Source: Cryptomeria japonica (taxonomy: Eukaryota > Streptophyta > Pinopsida > Cupressales > Cupressaceae). Taken from it: a DNA stretch of 64,000 nucleotides. Below are positions 11,231 to 22,454 of the stretch, piece after piece; the stretch's first letter is position 1, and each line of letters starts with the position of its first letter. The DNA lies in assembly GCF_030272615.1 (NCBI RefSeq), contig NC_081414.1:234955233-235019232 (forward strand), read 5' to 3'. The notes under the pieces were generated by a model. That model was not told the origin of the DNA. It saw only the letters and a list, made by a program, of their open reading frames with translations, and made no database searches. Made by a program: the position numbers and the translations under genes.

Positions 11231-12210
11231 GGCTATGTCAATTACAAATATATTTAGCAGATGAGTACACAAGCACTTGTTCTTGGGCTCCCACAAATTT
11301 CCTGCACTTATGGTGTTTGTCATGGTTGTGTGCTTGGAAAGCATCACGGAGATCCCTTTCTAAAGGGGAGAGCCTCTCATGCTTTGGCACCCTTGGAGTT
11401 GATTCACAGTGATCTCATGTCATTTCCCACTCCTTCTTTTTCAGGGGCCAATTATGTACTCACTTTTATTGATGACTTCTCCAGATGCACATGGGTGTAC
11501 TTTCTTAAGTACAAGTTTGATGTCTTTGATTCCTTTCGAGTCTTCAAGACATTTGTAGAGAAGTAGTCTGGCTGTTCTATTCAGCAGATACATACAGATA
11601 ATAGGGGGAGTATGTGAATCAGGCTTTCAGAGATTTTTGCACTGAGCATGGTTTGCAGCATCAGTTTACTGTTCCCTACACCCCTCATCAGAATGGTGTC
11701 ACTGAGTGCAAGAACAGAACTTTACGGGAGATGGCGAATTGTATGATTCAGTCCAAGTCCATGGATTCGTCTTTTTGGGCTGAGGCAGTCAATTGTGCCA
11801 ACTGCATTTAGAATCGGATGCCTCACAAGGCGATTTGATATATGACTCCTGAGGAGGCTTGGTCTCACGACAAGCCTGATGTTTCCTTTTTCTGAGTGTT
11901 TGGCAGTTAGGCATGGACTTTTATTCCTGATGCTCAGAGGAAAGCCATGGAGTGGAAGAGCCAACCCCTCATTTTCATTGGCTACTGTGAGGATGTTAAG
12001 GCGTACAGGTTGTTTGATCCTGATTCTAGAGAGGTCCTGTTTCGATGGGATGTTCAATTTGATGAGCGTCTTCCCACAGTGGATACCCCGACTCCAATGT
12101 CTACTCCTTTGCCTACTCCTACCACTGCATCTCTTAAGGATCTTTTTGAGGATGATTTTGATGATGGTGTTGATGATCCACCATCCCCACCTCCCCCTGC
12201 TCCACCTTAG
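11231..12210 (+). pseudogene. Copia A integrase
   Basis: It covers the zinc-binding end (CHGCVLGKHHGDPF), the first catalytic strand (ELIHSDLMSF and TFIDDFSRCTWVYFLK), the second (HTDN, near 11590) and the third (PYTPHQNGVTECKNRTL; the catalytic Glu precedes C). In-frame stops are at 11255, 11564, 11809, 11836, 11893, 11908 and 12208. A one-G deletion near 11600 shifts the frame by one. Integrase would insert the cDNA; this one cannot be made. Confidence 0.9.
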
Positions 12211-13032
12211 ATGCCCAAGTGGGCTCGCCTTACTGTTGAGGCGGCAGGTCCTATGGTCAGTGATTCTTCAGATACTCGTCGCACCCATTCTCATACTGTG
12301 GGTTCTAGTCTTTTGAGTCATGCTATTTCAGATGATCCTCAGAAGTTTTTAGAGGCGATAGGTCACCCTGAGTGGGATTGTGCTATGGAGGAGGAGTATT
12401 CTTCTTTGATGAGGAATCATACTTGGGATCTTTGTCCTCTTCCTAAGGGCAGAAAGATGGTTAGGTGCCGTTGGTTGTATCGCACTAAGTATGCTACTGA
12501 TGGTTCCATTGATAAGTACAAAGCTCATCTTGTTGCGAAGGGGTTTTCACAGGTTGAGGGTATTGATTACTCTGAGACATTTGCCCCTGTCACCAAGATG
12601 AACTCTATTCGCATTGTACTATCTCTTGCAGCTTCTAGGGGATGGCCTATTTTTTAGATGGATGTGAAGAGTGCCCTCTTGCATGGGGATCTATAGAAGG
12701 AAATCTACATGGAGCAGCCTCAGGGATTTGTGCAGGACAGTTCTTTGGTTTGTAGACTTCAACGTTCATTATATGGTCTCAAACAGGCCCCTTGGGCTTG
12801 GTATGAGAAGATGGATTCTTTCTTGCTCTCCACTAGGCTCACCCACAATCATTCTAATCACACAGTGTATATTCAGCTTCTTGAGGGTGAGATCCTGATT
12901 CTTGTTCTATATGTTGATGATCTCCTCCTCACAGGTAGCTCATCCTCTATGATTCAGCATATTCAGCGTGCCTTGATGGATCAGTTTGAGATGACAGACC
13001 TTGGTCTTCTGCACTATTTCCTTGGTCTTTAG
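12211..13032 (+). pseudogene. Copia A reverse transcriptase
   Basis: Copia RT blocks appear in order: PEWDCAMEEEYSSLMRN, KYKAHLVAKGFSQVEGIDYSETFAPV, LQRSLYGLKQAPWAWYEKM, and the catalytic LVLYVDDLLLTGS (YVDD intact). TAG stops at 12655, 12694 and 13030 sit where Gln is expected. The frame is otherwise unshifted from the integrase end, so decay here is by substitution only. Confidence 0.93.
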
Positions 13033-13851
13033 GTGATTCAGTCTTTAGATGGGATCTACATTTACCAGCAAAAGTATGCTCTTGACATGCTTGATTGCAA
13101 GCCTGCTCCCACTCCTTTTCAATAAGGGGTTGTTTTGATTACTGCTTGTCCCACACCTTCAGTAGATTCTACACTTTACAGGCAGTTGGTTGGCAGTTTG
13201 TTGTACCTGACTCACACCCATCCTAATATTTCCTTTGTGGTTGGTCTTGTCTCTCAATTCTCCCATGATCCTCATGAGAGTCATTGGCAAGCTGCCAAAC
13301 GTATTTTGAGGTACATTCGAGGCACTATTAGTCATGGCATTCACTACACATCAGGGGAACCTCACATTGTAGGCTACACTAACTCAGATTGGGCTTCTGA
13401 TGTCACTGATTGGAGGTCTACTTCTGGCTTTGTTTTTTGTCTTGGCTCTGGTCCTATCACATGGTCTTGCAAGAAGCAGACTGCTCATGCTTTATCCTCT
13501 ACAGAGGCTGAGTACCGCGTTGTTGTGCTTGCAAGTTAGGAGATCTTATGGCTTCGACAGTTGATGACTGAGTTTGGTTTTCCTCCTGATAGTCCCACCA
13601 TTCTTTGGTGTGACAATCGGAGTACTATTCATATTTCCCGCAACCCGGTAGAGCATCAACGGATGAAGCATATTGAGCTTCACATGCATTTCATCTGCCA
13701 GTTGATTCAAGATGGTGTTCTCATTCTGGAGTACATTCCCACTGCTGAGCAGGTTGCAGACATATTCGCGAAACCTTTTGCATTGTCACACTATCTTCAG
13801 TTGCGCTCTATGCTTGAGGTGAAGGAAGTTGTCCTTGGGGGGTCTTTCTGA
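13033..13851 (+). pseudogene. Copia A RNase H
   Basis: Copia RNase H motifs: RQLVGSLLYLTHTHPNISF, HWQAAKRILRYIRGT, SDWASDVTDWRSTSGF, WSCKKQTAHALSSTEAEYR, LWCDNRSTIHISRNP, and the terminal QVADIFAKPF. The first catalytic position lies in a YTNSDWA context where the family usually has two acidic residues. Stops are TAA 13123 and TAG 13537. The frame ends at 13849-13851 with TGA. Confidence 0.92.
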
Positions 13852-14065
13852 GGCCTTCCTTCCTTCTTCTTATTTCAGCATATTCTTCTTTCAAAATGTT
13901 CTTTTATCTCTTTTTGGAGAGGAGTTTTTTCCCACTGGGTTTTCTCCTTTTCTCCATTTCATAGAGATTTCATTGTATTTGGGTACCTGATCAAGCCTTG
14001 TTGTCGGGACCCATCTTTCCTGCTTTCAGTAGTTGTTCTAAGTTTTAGCTTCTCCCGAAGTCTAG

Positions 14066-14077
14066 CTTAAGGGGGGG
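14066..14077 (+). other. Copia A polypurine tract
   Basis: CTTAAGGGGGGG directly before the TG of the 3' LTR. It primes plus-strand cDNA. The 214 nt between the pol stop and this tract hold nothing recognisable. Confidence 0.85.
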
Positions 14078-14447
14078 TGTTAAAGTAATTGGGTATTTAC
14101 TTGATTAATTAAACAATATTTGTTTAATTCTTTAAGTTTCCTATTATCATTTTACACTTAAGCTAACATTAGGTACATAATAATTAATACTTTTATTAAT
14201 TATTATGTGCAAACCTAGGGTTTTCCCTTTTAGGGTTTCTTGACCTATTAAAGGTCAATTTTCATTTCTTTGATTCATTATGTCATTACACATTTTGGTG
14301 AATATAGAGCTCTCCTCTTTTGAGCATATTTTTCCTATGTTTTGTTCTGCAGATTGTTATTGCTTTCATTGCTTCTCCTTGTGATAGATTGTTTAGCTTG
14401 TAGAAGATCTTTAGGCTCTTGTGGTGTTGTGTTTATCAACTCCAACA
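14078..14447 (+). repeat. Copia A 3' LTR (370 bp)
   Basis: It begins TGTTAAAGTAATTGGG and ends CAACTCCAACA, followed by the right TCTCC target duplication. Confidence 0.95.
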
Positions 14448-14452
14448 TCTCC

Positions 14453-14932
14453 ATCATTCGTTCTTCACCACTTTTGGAAGTTGATAACCCATCACATGTT
14501 CTCCACCATTTATTAAGATTTTGCATATTACCGAGGTAGATAGAATCAATCTTCTTCATGCAAGATCCTCAAGGAGATTCTTCACGTGCACAAGGTTGAC
14601 GTGGTAGCATGATCTAATCTTCATTTCAATGCTAACTCATCACAGGATGTCGTCGGTTGAATCACACAGACTTGGAATACATCAACCGAAAACCCTGAAG
14701 CTGAGACTACCAACCGGTAGTCATATCAAATGAAACCCCGATACAAACTTTGCATATACCGGTTCACATTCCAACACACCAGTTCACCTTTTTGCATATA
14801 CTGATTCATACCATCATACCATTTCTCTTGCCAGTTTGCATTCTTCAATATACCGATTCATACTTCAGCATATTGACATCAATGACAACATACAATATCA
14901 TCATGTCATCAAACTCTGCACATATGCCAACA
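14453..14932 (-). repeat. Copia B 3' LTR, second segment
   Basis: It continues the LTR after copia A (ATCATTCGTTCTTCACC) and ends CATATGCCAACA. It matches 19760-19918 joined to 21526-21821 in the other LTR. Confidence 0.9.
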
Positions 14933-14934
14933 AT

Positions 14935-14945
14935 CTCCCCCTTTG
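14935..14945 (-). other. Copia B polypurine tract
   Basis: The minus strand reads AAAGGGGGAGA just before the LTR that starts TGTTGGCATATG. This fixes the 3' LTR edge. Confidence 0.85.
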
Positions 14946-15180
14946 GCATTGATGGAAATACACAAATATTTCTCAACATATTCTTCCATATTATATGTCT
15001 TCAATACTCCAAATATCTTCTCTGCTTCACATCTTCTCCCCCTTTGACAACAATGCCAAAGTGGAGGCACAAGCATCCATGATCTACTATGTTGCTCCCC
15101 CTGAGGAGTAGCATCCTTCAACACACCAATCCTAAAAATATTTGGCAATGCAATACCTGACTAATGTGGAGCACATACCT

Positions 15181-16680
15181 TTAGTTCACCTCTTGAAGGG
15201 GAAACACCCCTAATTCACCTCTTAAATAGGTAAATGTAGCCTTCGGTAGAGGCTTGGTGAAAAAATCTGCTAACTGCTCCTTACTGGAAACATGTTCCAA
15301 TACAACCTCTTTGTTCTGAACTTTCTCCCTCAAGAAATGATACTTGAGCTCGAAGTGCTTGGTTCTAGCATGCAATATCAAATTCTTGGAAATATTAATT
15401 GCTAACTTGTGTTGTCACAAAATATACTCACCAGTTCAGATATAGGGACTTTGAAACCACATAATACATGCTTCATCCCAATTGTCTGAGTGCAGTTCAT
15501 AAATGCTGCTACATATTCTGCTTTTGTTGTGGACTGAGAGATACAACTCTGCTTTTTGCTCATCCATGAGACTAATCTACCACCAAGAAATAATGCACCA
15601 CCGGTTGTGCTTTTTTGGTCGTCCACATTACCAGCCCAATCGGCATTGGTAAATACTTTGAGATTGAAATCATTATTGTATGGATACCACAATTCATAAT
15701 CTATAGTTCCCTTCAGATATCTAAGAATCTGCTTGACTGCTACCGAGTGGGATTCTCTTGGACTTTTCTGAAAATGTGTAGCAATGCCCACTGCATGTGC
15801 TATGTCCGGTCTGTTGTGTACTACATAATGCAACTTACCAATCATTGACCAGTATTCCTTCTCATTCACCAACGCTGAGTCATCTTCTTTTGACAATTTA
15901 CAACCGGTCATCATTGGTGTACCAACCGGTTTGCTATCTTCCATGCCAAAGGTCTTCGACACCTCTTTGACATACTTGGACTGAGTGATAAAGATACCAT
16001 CTTTCATTTGTTGAATTTGTAGTCCAATGAAGAACTTAATATCTCCGATTAGTGACATCTCAAATTCCTTCTTCATCTCATTTGCAAACGCATGGCTCAT
16101 CTTGTCATTTCCATCAAAAATTATGTCATCAACAAACACTTCATAGATTAGAATCTGATCTCCTTCTGACTTTAGATAGATATTGTTATCTTCACTTGTT
16201 CTTTTAAATCCAATCTTCACAAGATGGGAGTGTAAATGTTCATACCATGCTCTAGTTGCTTGCTTCAATCCATACAAGGCTTTCTGTAGCCTACATACCA
16301 TATCACTGTCTTCTGATAGGGAAAACCCATTTGGTTCCTCTATATGCACTTCCTCTTCAAGTATTCCATTCAGGAATGCAGATTTTACATCCATCAGATA
16401 CACTTTGAATCCCTTGAAGGTTGCATATGCAAGAAGCATTCGAACTCCTTCCAATCTAGCTACTGGAGCAAAGGTTTCTCCATAGTCTTCTCCTTTTTCT
16501 TGAGCATACCCCTTACATACCAATCTTGCTTTGTTTCTTACCACTGTGACATTTTTGTGCTCAGGTCTGGGTACCAAAGACCTTGTACCATTCTTTTCTA
16601 TCTGGTCAAGTTCCTCTTCCATAGCCTTAATCCAGTCTTCATCTTTGTGTGCCTCTTTAAATGTTTTGGGCTCAAATTAA
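15181..16680 (-). pseudogene. Copia B reverse transcriptase and RNase H
   Basis: A long open segment (16622-15402) holds RT and most of RNase H: RLVCKGYAQEKGEDYGETFAPVA, LMDVKSAFLNGILEEEVH, LQKALYGLKQATRAWYEHL, the catalytic VFVDDIIFDGN (FVDD), then RYLKGTIDYELWY, NADWAGNVDDQKSTTGG, WMSKKQSCISQSTTKAEY and IFCDNTS. A short frameshifted tail (15381-15181) contains the family's terminal QLADFFTKPLPK. The RT is nearly intact, which suggests that copia B is not extremely old despite its other damage. Confidence 0.93.
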
Positions 16681-17341
16681 AAAATCATGCAAGAATTTTC
16701 TTTGACCTTTCTTCTTGTAATAATTCCTGCATCCTTATCTCCTATGATCTGCTTTGGATCATGATGCAACTTTACATACCTAGGAATGATCTTGGTTGAT
16801 TCCTCTTGCTTTTCCTCTTCATCCTCATATTCATCTTCATCTACATCAGCATCTACTAGTGTAGGAGCATTGTTACTTGTACTTGGTTGTTTTGCATCCG
16901 GTTCCCAGAAGGTTACATCTGGTTCATCTACTGCTTGCTCACTATCGATTTCCTCAGGTTTCTTAGCCGTCTCATCAATTCTAACATTGATACTTTCAAC
17001 AATTCTCTGAGACGTTAAAACACTTGAGAGCTTTGCTCTTGGTGGAATACCCTAGGAATATTCCCTCATCACATTTTGCATCAAACTTGCTCTGGTATTC
17101 ACTTCTCTTGATATAACACTTACTACCAAACACTCTAAAGTAGCTTACTACTGGAGTCTTACCAGTCTAATACTCATAAGAAGTTTTTATCCTTACCTTT
17201 CTTGATGAGTACTTGGTTCATAGTGTAGACTAAAATTCTCACCACTTCTCTCCAAAAAGTGTGAGCAACCTTCCCTTGAATCAACATCTTTCTGGTTGCT
17301 TCAACTATAGTCTGGTTGTTCCTTTCTGCTAGGACATTTTT
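16681..17341 (-). pseudogene. Copia B integrase C-terminal part and acidic linker
   Basis: Broken frames link the integrase core to RT. Visible are an acidic linker (DEDEYEDEEEKQEES) and the IIGDKDAGIITRRK motif that precedes RT in plant copia elements. Stops occur every few dozen codons; one near 16678 is just upstream of RT. Confidence 0.75.
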
Positions 17342-18538
17342 CTATGGAGTCCAAGGGGCATACAGTTGCATCTTGATGTCGTTCTCTTCACAGTACTTAT
17401 TGAACTCACTAGAAGTGAACTCACCTCCTTGGTCAGTTCTAAGGCATTTAATCCTCTTACCACTTTCCTTTTCAACTAGTACTCTGAAGGCTTTAAACTT
17501 TCCAAAAGCTTTAGACTTGTCTTTCAAGAATGTGACCCACATCATTCTTGAGCAATCATCAGTAAGAATCATAAAGTGCCTATCTCCCTGAACACTCCTA
17601 GTTTTCATAAGACCACACAAATCAATATGTACAAGATCAAGTAAATTATCTGTTGTGAAAGATTTACCTTTGAAGGTTGAGGAAGACATTTTCCCCAGTT
17701 GACATTCTCTGCACAAAGGATTCTCCGATTTGTTCAGCACAGGCAATCCTCTAACTGCCTTGATCTTACTAGCCTTCACAATATTATCAAAATTTACATG
17801 GCAGAGTCTCCTATGCCATATCCAACTGTTATCAAACTTAGCCATTAGACATTGACTGATATGTGTATTTAACTGAAATAAGTTTCCTTTGGTTTGCATA
17901 CCGGTGGCCATTAGTTCACCACTCTTTCCTTTTCTTTTGCACACTCCATCTTTTATTTCTAGAGTGAGTCCTTTATCATTCAGCTGAGCAACACTCAAAA
18001 GGTTATGCTTGAGACCTTCTACCCAATACACATTATCAGCACTGCTTTTTCCATTTAGAGAGATGGACCCTTTTCCTTTTACCATACATGGTGCATCATT
18101 ACCAAATCGGACTGCACCTCCATCATACTCTTCCAGAGACAGAAAATTTCTCCGGTCACCAGTCATGTGGTGAGAACATCCACTATTAATAATCCACTCA
18201 TTAGAATTATCAAAGTGGGAAACAAGAGCCTTCTTGTCTGACACATCTTCCTTAACGGCTACAAATACTATGTATTTGCTTTCTTCATCTTCTGATTCAT
18301 CATCAGTGACACCTTCGTCGACTGCAACAAGACATTTTCTCCTATTTCCTCTTTTGAACTTTTTAAACTTCTCCGGTTTGTCTTTATTATCACTGTTGGG
18401 ACAGTTGATAGCAATGTTTCCTATCCTATTACAAGAAAAAAATTTCAAAGGGATCTCACCTCTGTATTTTCCAGTTCCCTTAGGAAGTCTCTTGGCAAGA
18501 AGAGCTTCAAATTCCATCAGGATCTCCTCATCATCCAT
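17342..18538 (-). pseudogene. Copia B zinc knuckle, protease and integrase core
   Basis: The frame 18538-17342 starts in late gag. The knuckle-like FFSCNRIGNIAINCPNSD has kept only two of the four zinc ligands in place. The protease strand is WIINSGCSHHMTGDRRNF; the catalytic Asp of D-S-G is replaced by Asn. The integrase zinc finger (HRRLCHVNFDNI and CRECQLGKM) and core follow, with LVHIDLCG, ILTDDCSRMMWVTF and LRTDQGGEF. The last catalytic Glu region lies beyond 17342 in another frame. Confidence 0.9.
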
Positions 18539-18913
18539 ATCTTTGCTTTGTCTGGGTTCATAGCTGGTACTGACCTCTTTTCCTTTTCTAGATAGTGCAA
18601 CAGATGCTCTAAAGGCTTAATCAGTCTTCTAAACACTGCCATCATAACTGTTTAGCTCATATGCGATCAACTTAGCAATGATAGAATCAAGGGATACCTT
18701 TGTCTTGTCAATAGATCTCAACTCCTGAATAGTGGCAACCCTTATTGCATAGACCGGTAATAAGGATCTCAAAAATTTACTAACAATGGTGGAATCATCC
18801 ATTGTACCTCCTTCACTCTTGATGTCTCCAACAATAGTTTTAATCCTTATCCCATATTGTTGAATGGTCTCTCCTTCAACCATCTGCATGTCTTCAAATT
18901 TTCGTCTAAGGAT
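18539..18913 (-). pseudogene. Copia B gag remnant
   Basis: An 87-codon segment (18889-18629) with VEGETIQQYGIRIKTIVGDI and KFLRSLLPVYAIRVATIQEL, the central helices of copia gag. The N-terminal half is missing: at about 18914 the sequence switches abruptly to LTR, so PBS and gag start are deleted. Confidence 0.85.
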
Positions 18914-21821
18914 GCACTACCGGTAACACATAGTATGACTGTAAAAGACATAAACCGGTTCAGCTAGATCATCTTCAGACCTAACATCTCATCTCAACTT
19001 CACCCATATGCTTAAGCAAGTAAAACATCAGAAATATAATGGCCATTGGATCAGCTTGCATTACCGCTTAACAGAAAATACTAAAACATCACATGAAAAA
19101 GCATCACACATAACACACTGATTTTTCACGTGGAAACCCAACTAGGAAAAACCATGGTGGGGATGAATACCTACAAGTTGTTCTTGAACTCTTTTGACGT
19201 TCACTCTGTTAGGAGCCTAGTCCAGTTAAAGACTTTACAACAAGTTCTGCTAAGAACCGATCCTGCTAGGGATCACCCGGTTAAGGGATGGCTAAATACC
19301 CAGTTAGAGGTTAAAACCCTGTTAAAGGTTACCTTGTCAGAGGATTTAAAGAACTCAATGATTTTGAGTCACCCTATTAAAGGATTTACAAAAAGCCTGT
19401 TAAAGCTACCTAGTAAAGGGATTTTCCAACTGCTGAAATGGTTAAAAGTCAACAAGTAATACATTGATCTGATAACAGCACTCAATGCCAAGGAAGATCC
19501 ACTTCAGTTCCTTTACATCTGCAATCACACTCTACAGATCTCTACCCACTGCTCCGGTCTGGCAAGAATCACTTCACACATATTCATTTGCCAACAACTT
19601 CAAATGAAAATCATCATCGACCTTATAGACAGCAATTAGGTCGACAGCCAAAAACCTAAAACCCTAAGCATCTAGGTTAACAATACAGTCGGTCCAACCC
19701 TGACCATTCAAATGCATTTCATAGAGTAAAACAATCTTGAACAAATCTCAAGACATTCTCCATCATTCGTTCTTCACCGCTTCTGGAAGCTGATAAGCCA
19801 TCACACGTTCTCCACTGTTTACTAAGATTTTGCACATTCCCGAGGTAGTTAGAATCAATCTTTTTCATGCAAGATCCTTAAGGAGATTCTTCACGCGCAC
19901 AAGGCTGACATGGTAGCATGATTTGATAACTCAATGATGAACCACCAGTACCAAACTGGTACTGAGAGGGGGGGGTGAATCAGTACAAACACAAATACAG
20001 TCCAAAACCGGTTTGACAACAAATACTCCAAATGACTAATAAATAGGGATACCGGTAAAACAAAGTGCAACCGGTAACATCCAATATAGCTCAATCAGTC
20101 ATGAACCGGTCACTCAATAAGATTTCCTCTTAGCTCAATACTACAGTATCATTATATTCTCATGCATAAGCAAGTAAACTTAACCATCAGATCTTCACAA
20201 TAGTGAGTTCAATATGTTTTATAGACAGACATAAAACATAGAACCTTCATGTGCTTAACAGGTAAAACAAAGCATCACAAGACAAAAGCATTTCACATGA
20301 CACACATATTTTCACATGGAAACCCAACTGGGAAAAACCACGGTGGGGATGAATACCCACAAGATGCTTTTTGAACTCTTTAGAAGTCCGCTCTATTAGG
20401 AGCCTTGTCCGGTTAAGGACATTACAATAGGTTCTGGTAGGAACCGATCCTATTAAGGATCACCCGGTTAAGGAATACCCGGTTAAGGGTTAAACCCGTT
20501 AGGGTCACCTTGTTAGAGGATTTCAAGAACTCAATAGCTGAAAGGATCTCCTAAGCTTCTCTAGCTTCTCAGAACTCATTAGCCTCGAGTTACCTGGTTA
20601 AGGGATTCGAAACAAGCCGGTTAAGACCACCCGATTTAAGGGATTTTGAATCAAGTCAGTTAAGGCTACCCTGTTAGGGGATTTTACAACTATTGAAGTG
20701 GTTAGAGATCAACAGGTATTACAATGATCTGTTAACAACACTTAATGCTAATGCAGATCCGTTTAGGCTCCTCTTTTCCTTCTACACATTTACTTTGCAG
20801 GTATCTCTTCTCTCCTTTGGTCTGGCAAGAATACACACTCACAACTTTTGCCAACATCCTCAGAAAGAAACCCAACATCGACCTTATAGGAAACATACAG
20901 GTCGGTAGCAAAAACCCTAAACCCTAAACCTGTTAGGTTAAGCAATTCAAACAGTTCGATCCTGACTGTTGAATCATACTGCATTAAATGGAACAGTCTT
21001 GAATCGATCTCAAGACATTCTCCATCATCCATTATCCACTGTTTTCATGGCGGCTGATAACCCATCACACGTTATCACCGTTTGACAGACTTCGCACATT
21101 CCTGAGGTAGATAGGAATAGTCATCTTCATGCAAGATCCTTCACACACACAGAGCTTACGTGGAAACATGATCTGTCCTCCATCATACTGCTAACTCATC
21201 ACACAAAGATCACCGATTGAGTCACACAGACTTGAGGTACTCCAACTAGAAACCCTGAAGTGGAAGCTACCTACCAACCGGTAGTGATACAATGCTTCCA
21301 TGTGTTGGTTCCCATAAGTACATGTCGGTTCACCTTGAACAAATATGCCGCTTCACTTTGGCATATAAACCAGTTCATACATATGCCGGTTCCTCTCTCT
21401 CCACTTATCACATGTGTCGGTTCACAGTATGTCCTATATTAACATCAATGACAACATACAATATCATTAAGTCTTCATGTCGGTTCACATAGGGCTATGT
21501 CAGTTCACATAATGCCAACATGATCTAATCTTCATTTCAATGCTAACTCATCACAGGATGTCGTCAGTCGAATGACACAGACTTGGAATACATCAACCGA
21601 AAACCCTGAAGCTGAGACTACCAACCAGTAGTCATATCAAATGAGACCCCGATACAAACTTTGCATATACTGGTTTACATTCCAACATACTGGTTCATAC
21701 CATCATACCAGTTCTCTTGCTAGTTTGCATTCTTCAATATACTGGATCATACTTCAGCATATTGACATCAATGACAACATACAATGTCATCATGTCATCA
21801 AACTCTGCACATATGCCAACA
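18914..21821 (-). repeat. Copia B 5' LTR, truncated and interrupted
   Basis: It matches the left LTR from its position 6707 onward, so 138 bp next to the PBS are lost. The solo LTR 19924-21520 is inserted near the outer part. The LTR ends CATATGCCAACA at 21821. Confidence 0.9.
19924..21520 (-). mobile_element. Solo LTR of a related copia family (1.6 kb)
   Basis: It begins TGATAACTCAATGATG and ends CATAATGCCAACA. The flanks TGATT (19919-19923) and TGATC (21521-21525) are a 5-bp target duplication with one change; the uninterrupted site is at about 14612. Its sequence resembles the copia B LTR throughout (the GGGGGGTGAATCAGTA start and the repeated GGTTAAGG tract) but is clearly diverged. There is no internal coding region, so it is a product of LTR-LTR recombination. 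Confidence 0.88.
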
Positions 21822-21822
21822 A

Positions 21823-21881
21823 TAAGGATTCATAAACCATGAACTAGTGCTTTCCAACGGAGGAGAAGAAGGGGGGGTATC
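21823..21881. repeat. 59-bp direct duplication, right copy
   Basis: It starts one base outside the copia B LTR end and matches 6511-6568. It continues into the LINE sequence (AACATCAACAATATC), which is the original right flank. Confidence 0.9.
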
Positions 21882-22454
21882 AACATCAACAATATCTGCA
21901 GGAGGCACCATCTGGATAGGCAAAACTAAAGTTGGCGAAGACCGAACAACATGCATCGATTCTAAGAGAAAGTGAATACCTGAAAATAAATTGATAGTTG
22001 CAGCTAAACAATCTGGTGATACATGATCTAATAGAGCTACCATAGCAAATAAAGTATCATCATATAGGTTAGATATCAAGCCATTTCTTAAAATTGAAAG
22101 AAGTTCCCCGTGCCTACTAGAAGATAATAACTGAGAATGAGATAGGAAACCACCATACTCAAAATTACCAAATTCAAAATGGTAATTAGATAATGCACTA
22201 TCCAAATCATCAACAGTGTAAAAATAGGAGTGGAAGTATGCATCAAAAAGTGCCCTGACCATAGCAGAATCCAGAAGCACATCCATACAGATAGTGAGAA
22301 AATGAGATGCAATTTCAGCAAGAGAAAAACTTGAGCTTTCCACCAGCCATCGCTTTCCCAAAACCTTGCAAAAATCTAGAGAGAAATCCAGCGAATAAAC
22401 TTGAAACAGATGACCAATCTTTTCATCATAAAAAACATGAGTCTTGGAAATCAT
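21825..22454 (-). CDS. Third ORF of the LINE, unknown function (210 codons)
   Basis: The ORF opens at ATG 22454 (MISKTHVFYDEKIGHLF) and runs 210 codons without a stop to the duplicated segment, ending in SPPLESTSSWFMNP. The native stop (TAA directly after that Pro) survives at the other copy, 6512-6510. The protein is rich in hydrophobic and aromatic helix-like stretches (VRALFDAYFHSYFYTVDDLDSAL) with a Pro/Ser-rich tail. I recognise no domain. It lies downstream of ORF2 in the same strand as the LINE. It could be an accessory ORF or a transduced host exon. Confidence 0.5.

Larger units (their letters stand above)
7555..14447 (+). mobile_element. Ty1/copia element A, 6.9 kb, complex 5' end
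   Basis: Flanked by the 5-bp target duplication TCTCC (7550-7554 and 14448-14452) inside the copia B LTR; the intact site is seen at about 19750. From the left: full LTR, PBS, leader, partial LTR fused head-to-tail to another full LTR, PBS, leader, gag-pol, polypurine tract, 3' LTR. The gag-pol frame has 13 in-frame stops and one 1-nt deletion near 11600. The three full LTR copies are about 370 bp and very similar to each other. Confidence 0.93.
6569..21821 (-). mobile_element. Ty1/copia element B, minus strand, 5' end deleted
   Basis: The 3' LTR is at the left (6569-7554 plus 14453-14932), then a polypurine tract, RNase H, RT, integrase, protease and part of gag. The sequence then jumps into a 5' LTR lacking its first 138 bp on the plus-strand side (18914-21821). 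PBS and N-terminal gag are gone. The outer ends are TG and CA. Copia A is inserted in the left LTR and a solo LTR in the right one. Many stops make it inactive. Confidence 0.9.

Noticed and set aside
6564-21826. 5-bp target duplication for copia B
   Set aside because: Adjacent five bases are GTATC and ATAAG, which do not match; only the 58-bp duplication fits.
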